A DNA stretch of 64,000 nucleotides from Thermoplasmata archaeon (lineage in GTDB: Archaea > Thermoplasmatota > Thermoplasmata > UBA10834): positions 1 to 64,000 of the forward strand of contig JAEHCM010000003.1 in assembly GCA_020696365.1 (NCBI GenBank), given 5' to 3'. Of the stretch, positions 7,278 through 15,431 are shown piece by piece. How positions within the stretch are numbered: position 1 is the stretch's first letter; the number at the start of each line of letters is the position of its first letter. Under the pieces are notes generated by a model. That model saw only the letters and a program-made list of their open reading frames with translations, made no database searches and had not been told where the DNA came from. Position numbers and translations under genes: made by a program.

Positions 7278-8522
7278 GGGGGCTATTTCTCATTTGTAGT
7301 GCCAAACAAATTCACTCAGACCAAATACGGGAAGGGCTTGAAGGAGTTCATTCTTGAGAACTACACAATTCAAAGGCTTGTTGACTTCGGTGATTTGAAA
7401 GTATTCGGTAATGTGACCACATATCCCAGTATCATGGTGATCAGGAAGGCCAGACCGAACAAGAGAACAAAGGGGACATATGTTAGAGTTAAGAGTCTGG
7501 CTCCTGACATAGAGAAGAGAATCTGTGATCACCAAGATGCGACTGAATAAGAAGATGAGTACCTCAAGGTGTTTAGATTCAAACAGATGGACTTAGGAAT
7601 TGAACACTGGAGCTTCATGCCTGCCTCTGTGCAGGCTGTATTCGACAAGATTGACGGGAGTTCGAAGATTCGATTGTCCCACCTGAAGGAAAGGATTTAC
7701 GAAGGATTCATAACTGGTAAGAATCCCGTCTTCTTCATGAAGCGGGACGAAGTCACTTCTCTCAGAATCGAGCCTGAGTTGATCAAGCCTGTTCCAAAAG
7801 GCAAGAATGTCAGAAGGTACATGACGAAGTGGAACGATGAATTCGTGCTGTTTCCCCACAAGCGTGGCTCGAAAGGCACCGAATGTGTTGACCTTTCCAA
7901 GTATCCAAACGCAGCCAATCACCTTCAGCAGCACAAGGAACTCCTTCTCAAGAGGAAGTATGTCACCGAAGCTGGGAAGAAATGATTCGAGATCTGGAAC
8001 ACAAGGAACTTGGATTGGTTCGAACAGGACAAGATCATCACACCGAACCTATCCTCACGCAACAACTTCACGGTGGATTTTGGGGAAAACGACTCCGGGC
8101 AGTACTTCTTCATAGATCATGATTGCTATGGAATAATCCTGAAGAGTAAGAACCGCAATGACTACCTCTACATCCTTGGCATTCTGAATTCTAGGATGAG
8201 GGATTTCTACATCAAACAGAAGAGTCCAATGTTCTCAGGTGGCTACTACAAATATCACATACAATACCTTCAGCAAATTCCGGTAGTTGAATCGTCGCCT
8301 GAAAAGAGGAGCAAGTTGATTGAACTAGTGAAAAAGATGCTGCTTCTGAATCAGCGTCTTGCTAGTATTGGCGACAAGAAGACTAGCGAGACTGCGAGAA
8401 TTGAAGAAGACCTCAGGAAGACAGACGCTGAGATCGATGCCCTTGTGTATGGCCTGTATGGACTCAGAGACAAGGATATCAGACTCCTTGAGGAGCTTCT
8501 CACTTCTGTTGGGAGCTACTAG
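7278..8522 (+). pseudogene. Decayed 3' half of a type IIG restriction-modification enzyme
   Basis: One reading frame from about 7278 to 8522 encodes the second half of an Eco57I/TaqI-like N6-adenine methyltransferase-endonuclease with its specificity domain. Recognisable parts are GGYFSFVVPNKFTQTKYG and LVDFGDLKVFGNVTTYPSI (end of the methyltransferase), then FMKRDEVTSLRIEPELIKPV, FEQDKIITPNLSSRNNFTVD and YLYILGILNSRMRDFYIKQ (target-recognition domain). A coiled-coil tail follows. The frame is broken by TAA at 7548-7550 and TGA at 7983-7985 but has no frameshift. The N-terminal half, with the catalytic NPPY and SAM motifs, is absent: homology begins abruptly ~60 bases from the divergent radical SAM gene. 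Base composition is more AT-rich than the housekeeping genes. This looks like a recently transferred gene in early decay. Confidence 0.8.
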
Positions 8523-8556
8523 AGGCTGGCATCTGTCATGCTGGCACAAATCTAAG

Positions 8557-8600
8557 TAGAAAAGGCCATAGGGGGGGAAGGGTATGGGCTTCCGTGCAAG
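8557..8600 (+). repeat. Accessory-region direct repeat, copy 2
   Basis: The core GAAAAGGCCATAGGGG is followed by GGGAAGGGTATGGGCTTCCGTGCAAGTG. The segment GGAAGGGTATGGGCTTCC can fold as a 5-bp stem, and a similar GGAA/TTCC pair occurs in copy 1. It lies 35 bases after the end of the restriction-modification remnant and ~40 bases before the next small gene. Confidence 0.6.
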
Positions 8601-8639
8601 TGCTTATCAATGTGAATCTTGAGTAATGATAACTAACGA

Positions 8640-8894
8640 TTGAGGTTCGTGAGCATGCCACTCCGTCACCCCGCTCCCATGAGGTCCAGAACACATATAG
8701 CGGAATTTCAGAGCAGAAATCTGCGCGGGAGTATCATCACACCTATCGCAATCTTGATTCTTGTTTCGTTGCTTATAGCGGAAGCATTAGGTGTTCAACA
8801 AGAGAACTACGGACTGTTCGCACTGATTTTCATAATTGCATTCTTGATTCTGCTGCCGACCTACAGATTTCTTCGCTCACCGTATTTCTCCTGA
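8640..8894 (+). CDS. Small membrane protein, unknown
   Basis: This is an 84-residue protein with a basic N-terminus and two hydrophobic segments (IITPIAILILVSLLIAEAL and FALIFIIAFLILLPTY) that would form a helical hairpin in the membrane. I do not recognise a family. The frame starts with TTG at 8640; ATG at 8655 is the other option, and no strong ribosome binding site favours either. The gene sits exactly between repeat copies 2 and 3. It may be a real accessory gene, but small size and lack of recognised relatives keep confidence moderate. Confidence 0.45.
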   Translation: MRFVSMPLRHPAPMRSRTHIAEFQSRNLRGSIITPIAILILVSLLIAEALGVQQENYGLFALIFIIAFLILLPTYRFLRSPYFS

Positions 8895-8898
8895 TGAC

Positions 8899-8924
8899 TT
8901 GAGAAAAGGCCATAGGGGCGGAAC
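8899..8924 (+). repeat. Accessory-region direct repeat, copy 3
   Basis: TTGAGAAAAGGCCATAGGGG is followed by CGGAAC. It lies between the small membrane-protein gene and the beta-lactamase-fold gene, ending 17 bases before the latter's ATG. The frame of the hydrolase is open through it, with a TTG at 8899, but the repeat nature of this stretch argues that it is not coding. Confidence 0.6.
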
Positions 8925-8940
8925 GAACTATCTAGTCGAA

Positions 8941-9990
8941 ATGAAAGAAGAGCTGAATGAATCAGGGTTGAATCGGATTCTAGCAGATCTTGTCACCAAG
9001 AGACACATCTACGGCGCAGTCTTCTATGTGTCATCTGACGACGGAAGCATCGACTTGGAGGGTGCATCGGGAGATTTCAAGAGAGACAGCCGATACTACA
9101 TTGCCAGCGTGAACAAGCTATTGGTTTCTGCAGTCACCTTGAGATTGTGTTCTGAAGGCAAGTTGGACCTGCGTGACAAGATATCGGAATATCTATCGGG
9201 AGAGGTAATTCGTGGCCTACATCTCCATAGAGGAAAGGACTACTCGAGTTCTATCACCATTGCCCACCTGATGTCCCACACGTCTGGACTTCCATGTTAC
9301 CTTACCGATAGGCAAGCCAATGGGAGAAGAGTGATGTCTGAGCTTGAAGCAGGAATCGACCAAGCCTGGCCAATTGAAAGGGTAGTTCAAGAGACGAAGA
9401 GAATGAAGACACACTTCCCACCCGGAAAAGAAGGCAAAGCACGATACTCGGACACAAACTATCGAATCTTGGGCTCAGTGTTGGAGAGTATCACGGGTGA
9501 TCCAGTGAATGTGGTCCTGAAGAACCTGTTCCAAGAATTGAGCATGTCTGAGACTCATGTGTGTGAGGACCTAGATGATACGAATTTTGTGCCCATCCGT
9601 TACAAATCAGAGGCGATTCAAATCCCGCTTTATCTCACCTCCACACAGGACGATGTCATCTCCACTGCGGTGGACCAAATGAAATTCCTGAAGTCGTTCT
9701 TCAACGGTGTCTTCTTCCCGAAGGAAAGGCTGCATGAATTAGAGAAGTGGAACAACGTCTTCTTCCCATTCAGTTATGGCATCGGCCTACAGAAATTCTC
9801 CCTGCCCCGCGTCCTTTCACCACTACACCCCGTTCCCGATATGGTGGGCCATTGTGGCTCCACAGGATCAGTGGCTTTCTATGTGCCTGACCGAGGCATT
9901 TACCTAACTGGGTCACTGAATCAGCAGGCAAGGCCGAATGTCGCGTTCCAAACCATGATAAGGATCGTTGGCAAGATTGGCCACAAATGA
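8941..9990 (+). CDS. Beta-lactamase-fold serine hydrolase (class C/esterase type)
   Basis: This 349-residue protein has the layout of the beta-lactamase/transpeptidase-like family of serine hydrolases (PF00144). The nucleophile motif SxxK is SVNK in YYIASVNKLLVSA (residues ~55-67). The second motif is YSDTNY at ~180, in a KARYSDTNYRILG context, and the third is GHCGSTGS near residue 305. The conserved IAHLMSHTSGLP stretch follows the nucleophile. There is no signal peptide, so it is probably cytoplasmic. The substrate could be an ester, amide or D-amino-acid peptide; antibiotic resistance should not be assumed. The ATG at 8941 is chosen because the upstream part of the frame is repeat copy 3. 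It is flanked by repeats on both sides. Confidence 0.8.
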   Translation: MKEELNESGLNRILADLVTKRHIYGAVFYVSSDDGSIDLEGASGDFKRDSRYYIASVNKLLVSAVTLRLCSEGKLDLRDKISEYLSGEVIRGLHLHRGKDYSSSITIAHLMSHTSGLPCYLTDRQANGRRVMSELEAGIDQAWPIERVVQETKRMKTHFPPGKEGKARYSDTNYRILGSVLESITGDPVNVVLKNLFQELSMSETHVCEDLDDTNFVPIRYKSEAIQIPLYLTSTQDDVISTAVDQMKFLKSFFNGVFFPKERLHELEKWNNVFFPFSYGIGLQKFSLPRVLSPLHPVPDMVGHCGSTGSVAFYVPDRGIYLTGSLNQQARPNVAFQTMIRIVGKIGHK

Positions 9991-10020
9991 GGTTCCATGC
10001 CAGGCGACAAAGTAGTTGCC

Positions 10021-10056
10021 CCCTGAGAAAAGGTCATAGATATGGAGAAGAGAAAA
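10021..10056 (+). repeat. Accessory-region direct repeat, copy 4 (diverged)
   Basis: CTGAGAAAAGGTCATAGATATGG keeps the core with changes and lies 30 bases after the hydrolase gene. The flank GCCCCCTG before it and GGGTTTAG after it are shared with the degenerate element near 3658. No further copies were noticed to the right of this position. Confidence 0.45.
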
Positions 10057-10185
10057 GGGTTTAGGGGACAGACGGGAAGAACAGCTTGGAACGCCTCAAG
10101 GTGAGCCGTGTTCATGCAGCCATTGCTGACCACACAAGTTGCATTCTCACGGAACTGCGTAGTTCAGGCCATCTACCTTCAGGCA

Positions 10186-11685
10186 TCAGACTGGCGGCGA
10201 GGATGTTCCTATCTTGAGGAACTCCTCCTCGTCCTTAAGCGCCCTCTCGAATATCTCTAGGCTCTTCTCAATCTGGAGCTTGGACATGCACAGTGGCGGG
10301 GCAATCCTGAACACGTTGCCGTGGATGCCGGACGTTATCGTCATCAGGCCTCCCCTCCAGCACTTGCCCTGGACGGTGGTCGCCTCGTGGGGCTCTTTGG
10401 TGTATTGGTTCTTGACCAATTCCACACCGATCATCAGACCCTTCCCGCGGACGTCTCCGATGATCTCCCTACGCTCCATCATCTCCCTCAACAGCTTCAT
10501 GGTGTAATCACCCAGTTTCGCCGCCCGGTCAACGAGGTTCTCTTCCACTATAGCCTGAACATGCGCCAGGCCGGCTGCCATCGTGATGGCGTTCCCGCCG
10601 AACGTCGACGAGTGTGAGCCGGGACGCCACTTCTTCATGATCTCGTTCTTAGCGATTATCGCGCCGAGCGGGACTCCGCCGCCGAGGGCTTTGCCTAGGA
10701 CCAATATGTCCGGGACGACGCCGAAATGCTCGCATGCGAACATCTTCCCCGTCCGTGCGAACCCGGTCTGCACCTCGTCCATGATCAGAAGCGCATCCTG
10801 GGATTCGCATATCTTCTTGAGCCCGGGCAGGAACTCCTTCGGGGGCACGACATACCCACCCTCGCCCTGGATCGGCTCGACCACGATCGAGGATATCGGG
10901 CCCGTCGGCCCGCCCATCTCAAGGACCTGCTTCTCAAGGTAGTCAATGCACCAGAGGCCGCATTCCGGGTACGTCTGCTTGAACGGACATCTGTAGCAGT
11001 ATGCGTACGGAGTGAACACGATTCCGGGGATCAGCGGGCCGTAGCTGTACCTCAGCTTCAGCTTGCTGGTCAAAGCGAGTCCGGCTCCAATCCTGCCGTG
11101 GTACGAGCCGAAGAACGCCACGTGCTCGCTCCTCTTGGTGTAATAGCGCGAGAGCTTGAACGCCGCCTCGACCGCTTCCCCTCCGCTGTTACCGAAGAAC
11201 GTGCCTTTAAGGGCCTTGCCGGGCGATATCTCGTGGAGCAGCTTCGCGAAGTATGCCTCCTTGTCGAAGTAGGCGTCGTTCGCCATGGAGTGGATGAGCT
11301 TCGCGGCCTGATCCTGGATGGCCTTGACCACCCGCGGGTGGGTCCATCCAGCGTTCTCCACGCCGATGCCCGATGTGAAGTCGAGCAGTATGTTCCCGTC
11401 AGCGTCCATCACGGAGGCTCCGGAGGCCTTCTCGAATGTGAACGTGAAGCATCTGTCGTATGCGTACGAGACGTACTCCCTGTCGATCTTGATTATGGCC
11501 TTGCTCTTTGGTCCCGGTGCCCTGACGACCAGTTTCGGCGCCTCTCTCGCCCAGTCGGCGACCCAATCCGGAAGAGGGAAATCATCCTCGGAGGCCACCA
11601 CTGGCTTATCTTTCCCGTCGACCTTTCCTGTCTTCGGTGCTTGCACTGTCCCGCTCAAAGCTTCGTTATCGACCATTTCACTCAT
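10186..11685 (-). CDS. Class III PLP aminotransferase (acetylornithine/4-aminobutyrate type)
   Basis: This 499-residue cytoplasmic enzyme is a fold-type I, class III (omega-) aminotransferase. The cofactor lysine is in VLGKALGGGVPLGA, preceded by the conserved LLIMDEVQTGFARTGK. The PLP-binding loop GNSGGEAVEAA lies near residue 165. A Cys-rich insertion (YCYRCPFKQTYPECGLWC) resembles archaeal members that act on ornithine, 4-aminobutyrate or related amino acids, some of which are racemases. The ~50-residue N-terminal extension is low in conservation. It follows a 16-cysteine ferredoxin gene by three bases, so amino-acid breakdown coupled to ferredoxin chemistry is plausible. The exact substrate cannot be read from sequence. 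Confidence 0.85.
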   Translation of the reverse strand: MSEMVDNEALSGTVQAPKTGKVDGKDKPVVASEDDFPLPDWVADWAREAPKLVVRAPGPKSKAIIKIDREYVSYAYDRCFTFTFEKASGASVMDADGNILLDFTSGIGVENAGWTHPRVVKAIQDQAAKLIHSMANDAYFDKEAYFAKLLHEISPGKALKGTFFGNSGGEAVEAAFKLSRYYTKRSEHVAFFGSYHGRIGAGLALTSKLKLRYSYGPLIPGIVFTPYAYCYRCPFKQTYPECGLWCIDYLEKQVLEMGGPTGPISSIVVEPIQGEGGYVVPPKEFLPGLKKICESQDALLIMDEVQTGFARTGKMFACEHFGVVPDILVLGKALGGGVPLGAIIAKNEIMKKWRPGSHSSTFGGNAITMAAGLAHVQAIVEENLVDRAAKLGDYTMKLLREMMERREIIGDVRGKGLMIGVELVKNQYTKEPHEATTVQGKCWRGGLMTITSGIHGNVFRIAPPLCMSKLQIEKSLEIFERALKDEEEFLKIGTSSPPV

Positions 11686-11688
11686 TCC

Positions 11689-12123
11689 TCATTCCCCCCG
11701 CGCCTGATTGGGGGTTAGTGCACCCTCTGGACACACCTTCAGACACTTGGGGTCGCCACCGCACAAATCGCACATGTACGCAGTCTCCACGCCGAACTCC
11801 TCCTCGAAGAATATCCCTTCGTAGGGACAGCGCGGGATGCATGCCATGCATGCGAAACATCTGTGCTCGTCAAGAGTCCAATACTTCCCATCGTCGTGGA
11901 ATTCTAGCAGTGCGGACGGACAGACGTCTGCAGGCTCGCACTGCTCGCAATGCACACACACGGCCGCCTTGAACTTGTCCCCATCCTCAAGGATCTTAAT
12001 TCTTGACATTCCTGCCGCGACACTCGATTTCTTCGAGGCGATGCAGGCCTTCTCGCATTCCATACATCCGTTACATTTCTGTGGGTCGAAAACCAACCCG
12101 AAGTTCCCTTTCGAACTAGACAT
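11689..12123 (-). CDS. Polyferredoxin with four [4Fe-4S] cluster motifs (AorB/HycB-like)
   Basis: This 144-residue electron carrier has sixteen cysteines in four groups: CNGCMECEKAC, CVHCEQC then VCP, CFACMACIPRCP, and CDLCGGDPKCLKVCP. The spacing matches the HycB/DmsB-like iron-sulfur subunits, including AorB of aldehyde oxidoreductases. It is a paralogue of the ferredoxin at 14388-14798. It heads a two-gene operon with the aminotransferase. It could serve the neighbouring aldehyde oxidoreductase or an unlinked 2-oxoacid oxidoreductase. A TATA box at ~12221-12232 and a ~70-base untranslated leader precede it. Confidence 0.85.
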   Translation of the reverse strand: MSSSKGNFGLVFDPQKCNGCMECEKACIASKKSSVAAGMSRIKILEDGDKFKAAVCVHCEQCEPADVCPSALLEFHDDGKYWTLDEHRCFACMACIPRCPYEGIFFEEEFGVETAYMCDLCGGDPKCLKVCPEGALTPNQARGE

Positions 12124-12540
12124 CTATGCACACCAACTGAAGGGCCAGACCCATCGAAACCACGGGGATGGCCATATCAGGGAGACCACGCGCCTCACTG
12201 GTTTCAGTAAAGAACTGATTGCATATATATTCTTGGAGAAGGGGGTATATGTACCTTCGCTGCGTACAAATTGAGCCATGTCTTAATGAATAATTTTCGA
12301 AAAACCACCCTTAATAGTTGAAGATTTCACATTCGGCAACTACCTATTGGGAGGCGTTCTACGACAACAAAAGGACCGGTGAAAAGGCATCAGAAACGCC
12401 CATAAAAATAGTGATAATAATATATTATGATTCTATTGCAAATCGCTGCCCGAATTCGCCGAAAACACGAGGAAAATCGAACTTCGACCAGAGGTGATGG
12501 GCGTCACTCACCACTTCTGGTCGTTGAGGTTTGTGTCTGC
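12124..12540. other. Intergenic, 417 bases: promoter and terminator region
   Basis: No gene is supported. On the minus strand AAGAATATATATGC (12221-12234) is a clear TATA box for the ferredoxin-aminotransferase operon. The right end (12485-12523) holds the hairpin behind the aldehyde oxidoreductase gene. Between them is an AT-rich tract around 12400-12430 and a spaced 6-bp inverted repeat (TAGTTG at ~12315, CAACTA at ~12337) of unknown meaning. Confidence 0.5.
12485..12523 (-). terminator. Stem-loop after the aldehyde oxidoreductase gene
   Basis: CGACCAGAGGTGATG pairs with CACCACTTCTGGTCG across a short loop, with an 8-bp perfect outer stem and one or two wobble or mismatch pairs inside. It lies 18 bases after the stop codon of the minus-strand gene. 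The position suggests termination or protection of the mRNA end. Confidence 0.5.
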
Positions 12541-14391
12541 TCAGAGATAGTCGAGGGTCCCTACGATATCGCTCAAACCGGCATCTTCGAGAGTCTTCTT
12601 CGTCGGCCTGCCCTGCTCGTCCCAGCCCCAGAGCGCGTAGTACTCGTTGAGCATCTTCTCGAAGGCCTCGCGGCTGACGGTCTTCCCCTCGGTCTTCCCG
12701 CTCGGCAGGGGCTCCGTCGACATCCTGTCCGGCATCGTGTCGTCCTTCCTCGAGAACCCCTCTCTGACGTTGAATGCCCTGACCAGGTTCCAGACCCGTA
12801 CACCGACCGCGTTCAGCCAATTCGCATCCGCGGGGAGTCCTGTGACGGCCGTGTAGTACATCGCTATGTTCTCATCGCTGACCCCGTAGAAGTCACAGAA
12901 GATCATGCTCCACTTGTGGCTCTTCATTATCTGCTCATCGTGGCAGATCTCGGCCTTGCCCTCAGTGCTCCACGGGTCCCCCTCGCCGTACGCATCTGAC
13001 GCGACGGGCCACGCCCTGTTGTGGTCGGCACCTCGGTCGGAGGTCGCATAAGCGAGTGCCATGCCGATTGAGCCTCTCGGATCGTATGCAGGATACTCGC
13101 TACCTTTCGAGTGAATGACGAGCTTCTCGGTGTCCTTGCCTATCGCCTTCGCGGCACGCAGCGTGCCCTCTGCGAGAAGGTCGCCAAGCTTGGTCGTTCT
13201 CAGGGAGATCATCTCAGGCATCTTCGCGTATGCCTCCTCGTTCCCGAACCTGAGGTCCAGGCCTCCAGTGTCCTCTTTCGTTATGATGCCCTTCTCGTAG
13301 ATGTCCATGGCGAAGCCGACAGCGGAGCCGGCCGACATGGTGTCCAGGCCGAACCTGTCGCAATCCTCGGAGAATTTGACGACGGCCTCGATGTTCTTCA
13401 CACCGCAGTTGGATCCTGCCAGTCCGAGCGTCTCGTACTCAGGCCCCTCTGTGGAAGACCCTTTGAACAGGCCGTCCCTCACCTTGGCGAAGCTGCCGCA
13501 GGCTATACCGCACGAGAAACAGGCTTTCTTCCTGACGAAGATCCGGGTCTTCAGGGCGTCGGAGTCTATCCCCTGGTACCCATCGAACTGACCCGTGTGC
13601 CAGTTGTTCGTCGGTAAGATGCCCGCGTCCTGGCTCATGTCGACGATTATCGGGGTGCCGTCGGTTATCAGGCCGGCATGGTCCGGATTCTCGACGACGT
13701 CCTTCCAGAGCATCTGCTTGGCCATCTCCATGAACGTGTCTATCTTGGGAACCTCGACGCCGAGCGAGCCCTTCGCGACAACGGCTTTCAGGTTCTTGGA
13801 GCCGAACACCGCGCCTGCTCCGCCACGGCCAGCATTCCGGGTTATGTCTGAGGTGACGCATGCGATCCTGGAGAGCTTCTCGCCTGCCTGGCCGATCCCT
13901 GCAACGCGGGCGTATTTGTGCCCGACCTCGTCTCTGAGAAGCTCCTCCGTCTTGAACATGTCCTTGCCCCAGACGTTCTTGGCATCCCTTATCTCCGCCT
14001 TGCCGTCGTTCACCCAGAGGTAGCTCGGCTTCGCCGCTTTCCCCTTGACGATGATGCCGTCGAACCCCGCATACTTCAGCTCCGGGGCGAAATATCCGCC
14101 GGCATAGGAGTCCAGGAAAGTCCCGGTGAGAGGAGACTTGGTTATCACGGCGTATCTGCTCGTAAGCGGGACCATCGTCCCGACGAGCGGACCCGTCCAT
14201 ATCATGAGCAGGTTGTCTGGCGATAGCGGGTCGGTACCCGGCTTCAGCTCTTCATACAGATACTTGGCGCCCAGTCCCTTGCCGCCGATGAACTGCTTAG
14301 CCCAATCCATATTCGTCGGCTCAACCGCCACCTTGTCATCGGTCAGATCGACTCTCAGTATCTTACCCGTGTATCCTGTCGGCATCTTCAC
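12541..14391 (-). CDS. aor: Tungsten-dependent aldehyde:ferredoxin oxidoreductase
   Basis: This 616-residue cytoplasmic enzyme would oxidise aldehydes to carboxylic acids with a bis-pterin tungsten cofactor and one [4Fe-4S] cluster, reducing ferredoxin. The N-terminal domain starts GYTGKILRVDLTDDKV and includes KQFIGGKGLGAKYLYEEL and TSRYAVITKSPLTG. Pterin-binding segments follow (AGRGGAGAVFGSKNLKAVV). The cluster ligands are CFSCGIAC (~residues 290-297) with a fourth Cys near MIFCDFYGV (~496). Length matches the family. The gene overlaps the upstream 16-cysteine ferredoxin by four bases, an AorB-AorA arrangement known from bacterial aldehyde oxidoreductases. It probably handles aldehydes from amino-acid fermentation, in keeping with the aminotransferase operon alongside. 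Confidence 0.92.
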   Translation of the reverse strand: MKMPTGYTGKILRVDLTDDKVAVEPTNMDWAKQFIGGKGLGAKYLYEELKPGTDPLSPDNLLMIWTGPLVGTMVPLTSRYAVITKSPLTGTFLDSYAGGYFAPELKYAGFDGIIVKGKAAKPSYLWVNDGKAEIRDAKNVWGKDMFKTEELLRDEVGHKYARVAGIGQAGEKLSRIACVTSDITRNAGRGGAGAVFGSKNLKAVVAKGSLGVEVPKIDTFMEMAKQMLWKDVVENPDHAGLITDGTPIIVDMSQDAGILPTNNWHTGQFDGYQGIDSDALKTRIFVRKKACFSCGIACGSFAKVRDGLFKGSSTEGPEYETLGLAGSNCGVKNIEAVVKFSEDCDRFGLDTMSAGSAVGFAMDIYEKGIITKEDTGGLDLRFGNEEAYAKMPEMISLRTTKLGDLLAEGTLRAAKAIGKDTEKLVIHSKGSEYPAYDPRGSIGMALAYATSDRGADHNRAWPVASDAYGEGDPWSTEGKAEICHDEQIMKSHKWSMIFCDFYGVSDENIAMYYTAVTGLPADANWLNAVGVRVWNLVRAFNVREGFSRKDDTMPDRMSTEPLPSGKTEGKTVSREAFEKMLNEYYALWGWDEQGRPTKKTLEDAGLSDIVGTLDYL

Positions 14392-14798
14392 TCACCCCTC
14401 GAAATGACCGTCCTAGGGCACACCTCGATGCACTTGGGCGTCCCCCCGCACAGGTCGCACTTGATTACGTACGATTCCGACGGATCGAGCCAGCAGCCGT
14501 TGTGTGGACATGCGTCGACACACAGGCCACACGCAGTGCACTCCTCCTTGTCCACGTAGTATATGCCCAGCGCCTCATCCAACTTTATCGCCTCGGCCGG
14601 ACACGCCTCGACGCACGGGTGCTCGTCACACTGTGTGCAGTAATTCAGCCTGAACACGCCAGGTTCCGGGAAAACGTCCTCGACGTTGATCATGGACTCA
14701 CTTGGGTTGAACTTGCCCACGTGAGATCCAGAGCAGATCAAGGCGCACATGTTACAACCGATGCATTTCTCTAGCTCAATCTTCAAGCCTTTGCTCAT
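14388..14798 (-). CDS. Aldehyde oxidoreductase-associated polyferredoxin, four [4Fe-4S] motifs
   Basis: This 136-residue electron-transfer protein has cysteine groups CIGCNMCALIC, CTQCDEHPCVEACP, CTACGLCVDACP and CDLCGGTPKCIEVCP, sixteen cysteines for four clusters. It is translationally coupled to the downstream aldehyde oxidoreductase by a 4-base overlap. Bacterial AorB subunits of this size and spacing carry electrons between oxidoreductase subunits. No AorC-like FAD subunit is present here. The ribosome binding site GGAGGAGA lies before the ATG at 14798. Confidence 0.88.
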   Translation of the reverse strand: MSKGLKIELEKCIGCNMCALICSGSHVGKFNPSESMINVEDVFPEPGVFRLNYCTQCDEHPCVEACPAEAIKLDEALGIYYVDKEECTACGLCVDACPHNGCWLDPSESYVIKCDLCGGTPKCIEVCPRTVISRGE

Positions 14799-15127
14799 GA
14801 CAGATCTCCTCCTAAATCAGAGTCATCCTGGGAACCCTGGCTCCGGGGAACGCTATCCTGTCGGTACGAAAACCGTGGCGTCCCCCTCGACTGCCGCCTC
14901 CCTGGAGCGGCGATAGGATTGCCGTAGCCATATATAGTTCTTGTCGATTTTTCAGCTAGCGACCCGATAGTCCGACTTTCCTGCGAAGAACCGGGCCAGA
15001 TTATGGAAGAGCGATATGCTCGCAGGAGCATCTCGGATGCTCTGGGCAGAATCGAGGCAAGTCAAAATACGGATGACGAACATACGACCCCCGGAGACCA
15101 GAGAATTCATCCGACGACGTGATCGAG
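14799..15127. promoter_or_regulatory. Divergent promoter region, 329 bases
   Basis: On the minus strand GAACTATATATGGC (14927-14940) is a strong TATA box. It would start a transcript near 14903 with a ~100-base leader for the ferredoxin-aldehyde oxidoreductase operon. For the plus-strand gene at 15128, CAAAATACGG near 15065 is a weaker candidate. No coding sequence is supported here. Confidence 0.45.
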
Positions 15128-15406
15128 ATGTTCCCATTCAAGAAGAAGAGGGCGGACGTAGTTCCACCGCAACAACCGGTTTCGAAGGACCTACCTAGAT
15201 ACAGAATGGACGGACACGCGGTCGAATACGAGGACGAGAAGGGAGTAAAAGAGACGCGACATGGGCCCGTCGACGACAGCGTCGCGGCGTCTGAGCCGCA
15301 CATAAAGGGGTTCCAGCCGCTTCCGCGGTGCTCGCATTGCGGAACGGCCATCAGTTACGATCAGAAGAAGTGCCACGCATGCGAGAAAGATTCTGGGAGG
15401 ATATGA
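15128..15406 (+). CDS. Small zinc-ribbon protein, unknown
   Basis: This 92-residue protein has a basic N-terminus (MFPFKKKRAD), an unstructured middle and a C-terminal zinc-ribbon-like motif (CSHCGTAISYDQKKCHAC, CxxC-x11-CxxC). No catalytic domain is visible. It precedes the tRNA methyltransferase gene in the same orientation by about 25 bases. A role with tRNA or RNA is possible but is only inferred from position. GTG at 15119 is an alternative start. Confidence 0.6.
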   Translation: MFPFKKKRADVVPPQQPVSKDLPRYRMDGHAVEYEDEKGVKETRHGPVDDSVAASEPHIKGFQPLPRCSHCGTAISYDQKKCHACEKDSGRI

Positions 15407-15431
15407 TGTGCTCTGACGCGCGCAAGAGGGG

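Noticed and set aside
7983-7985. TGA in the restriction-modification remnant as a selenocysteine or readthrough codon
   Set aside because: The same frame also has a TAA, the 5' half is missing, and no selenocysteine insertion structure was recognised. Pseudogene decay is simpler.
10726-11718. 330-codon plus-strand open frame opposite the class III aminotransferase
   Set aside because: It is a GC-driven antisense shadow. The minus-strand protein has full PLP-enzyme motifs, and the plus frame has none.
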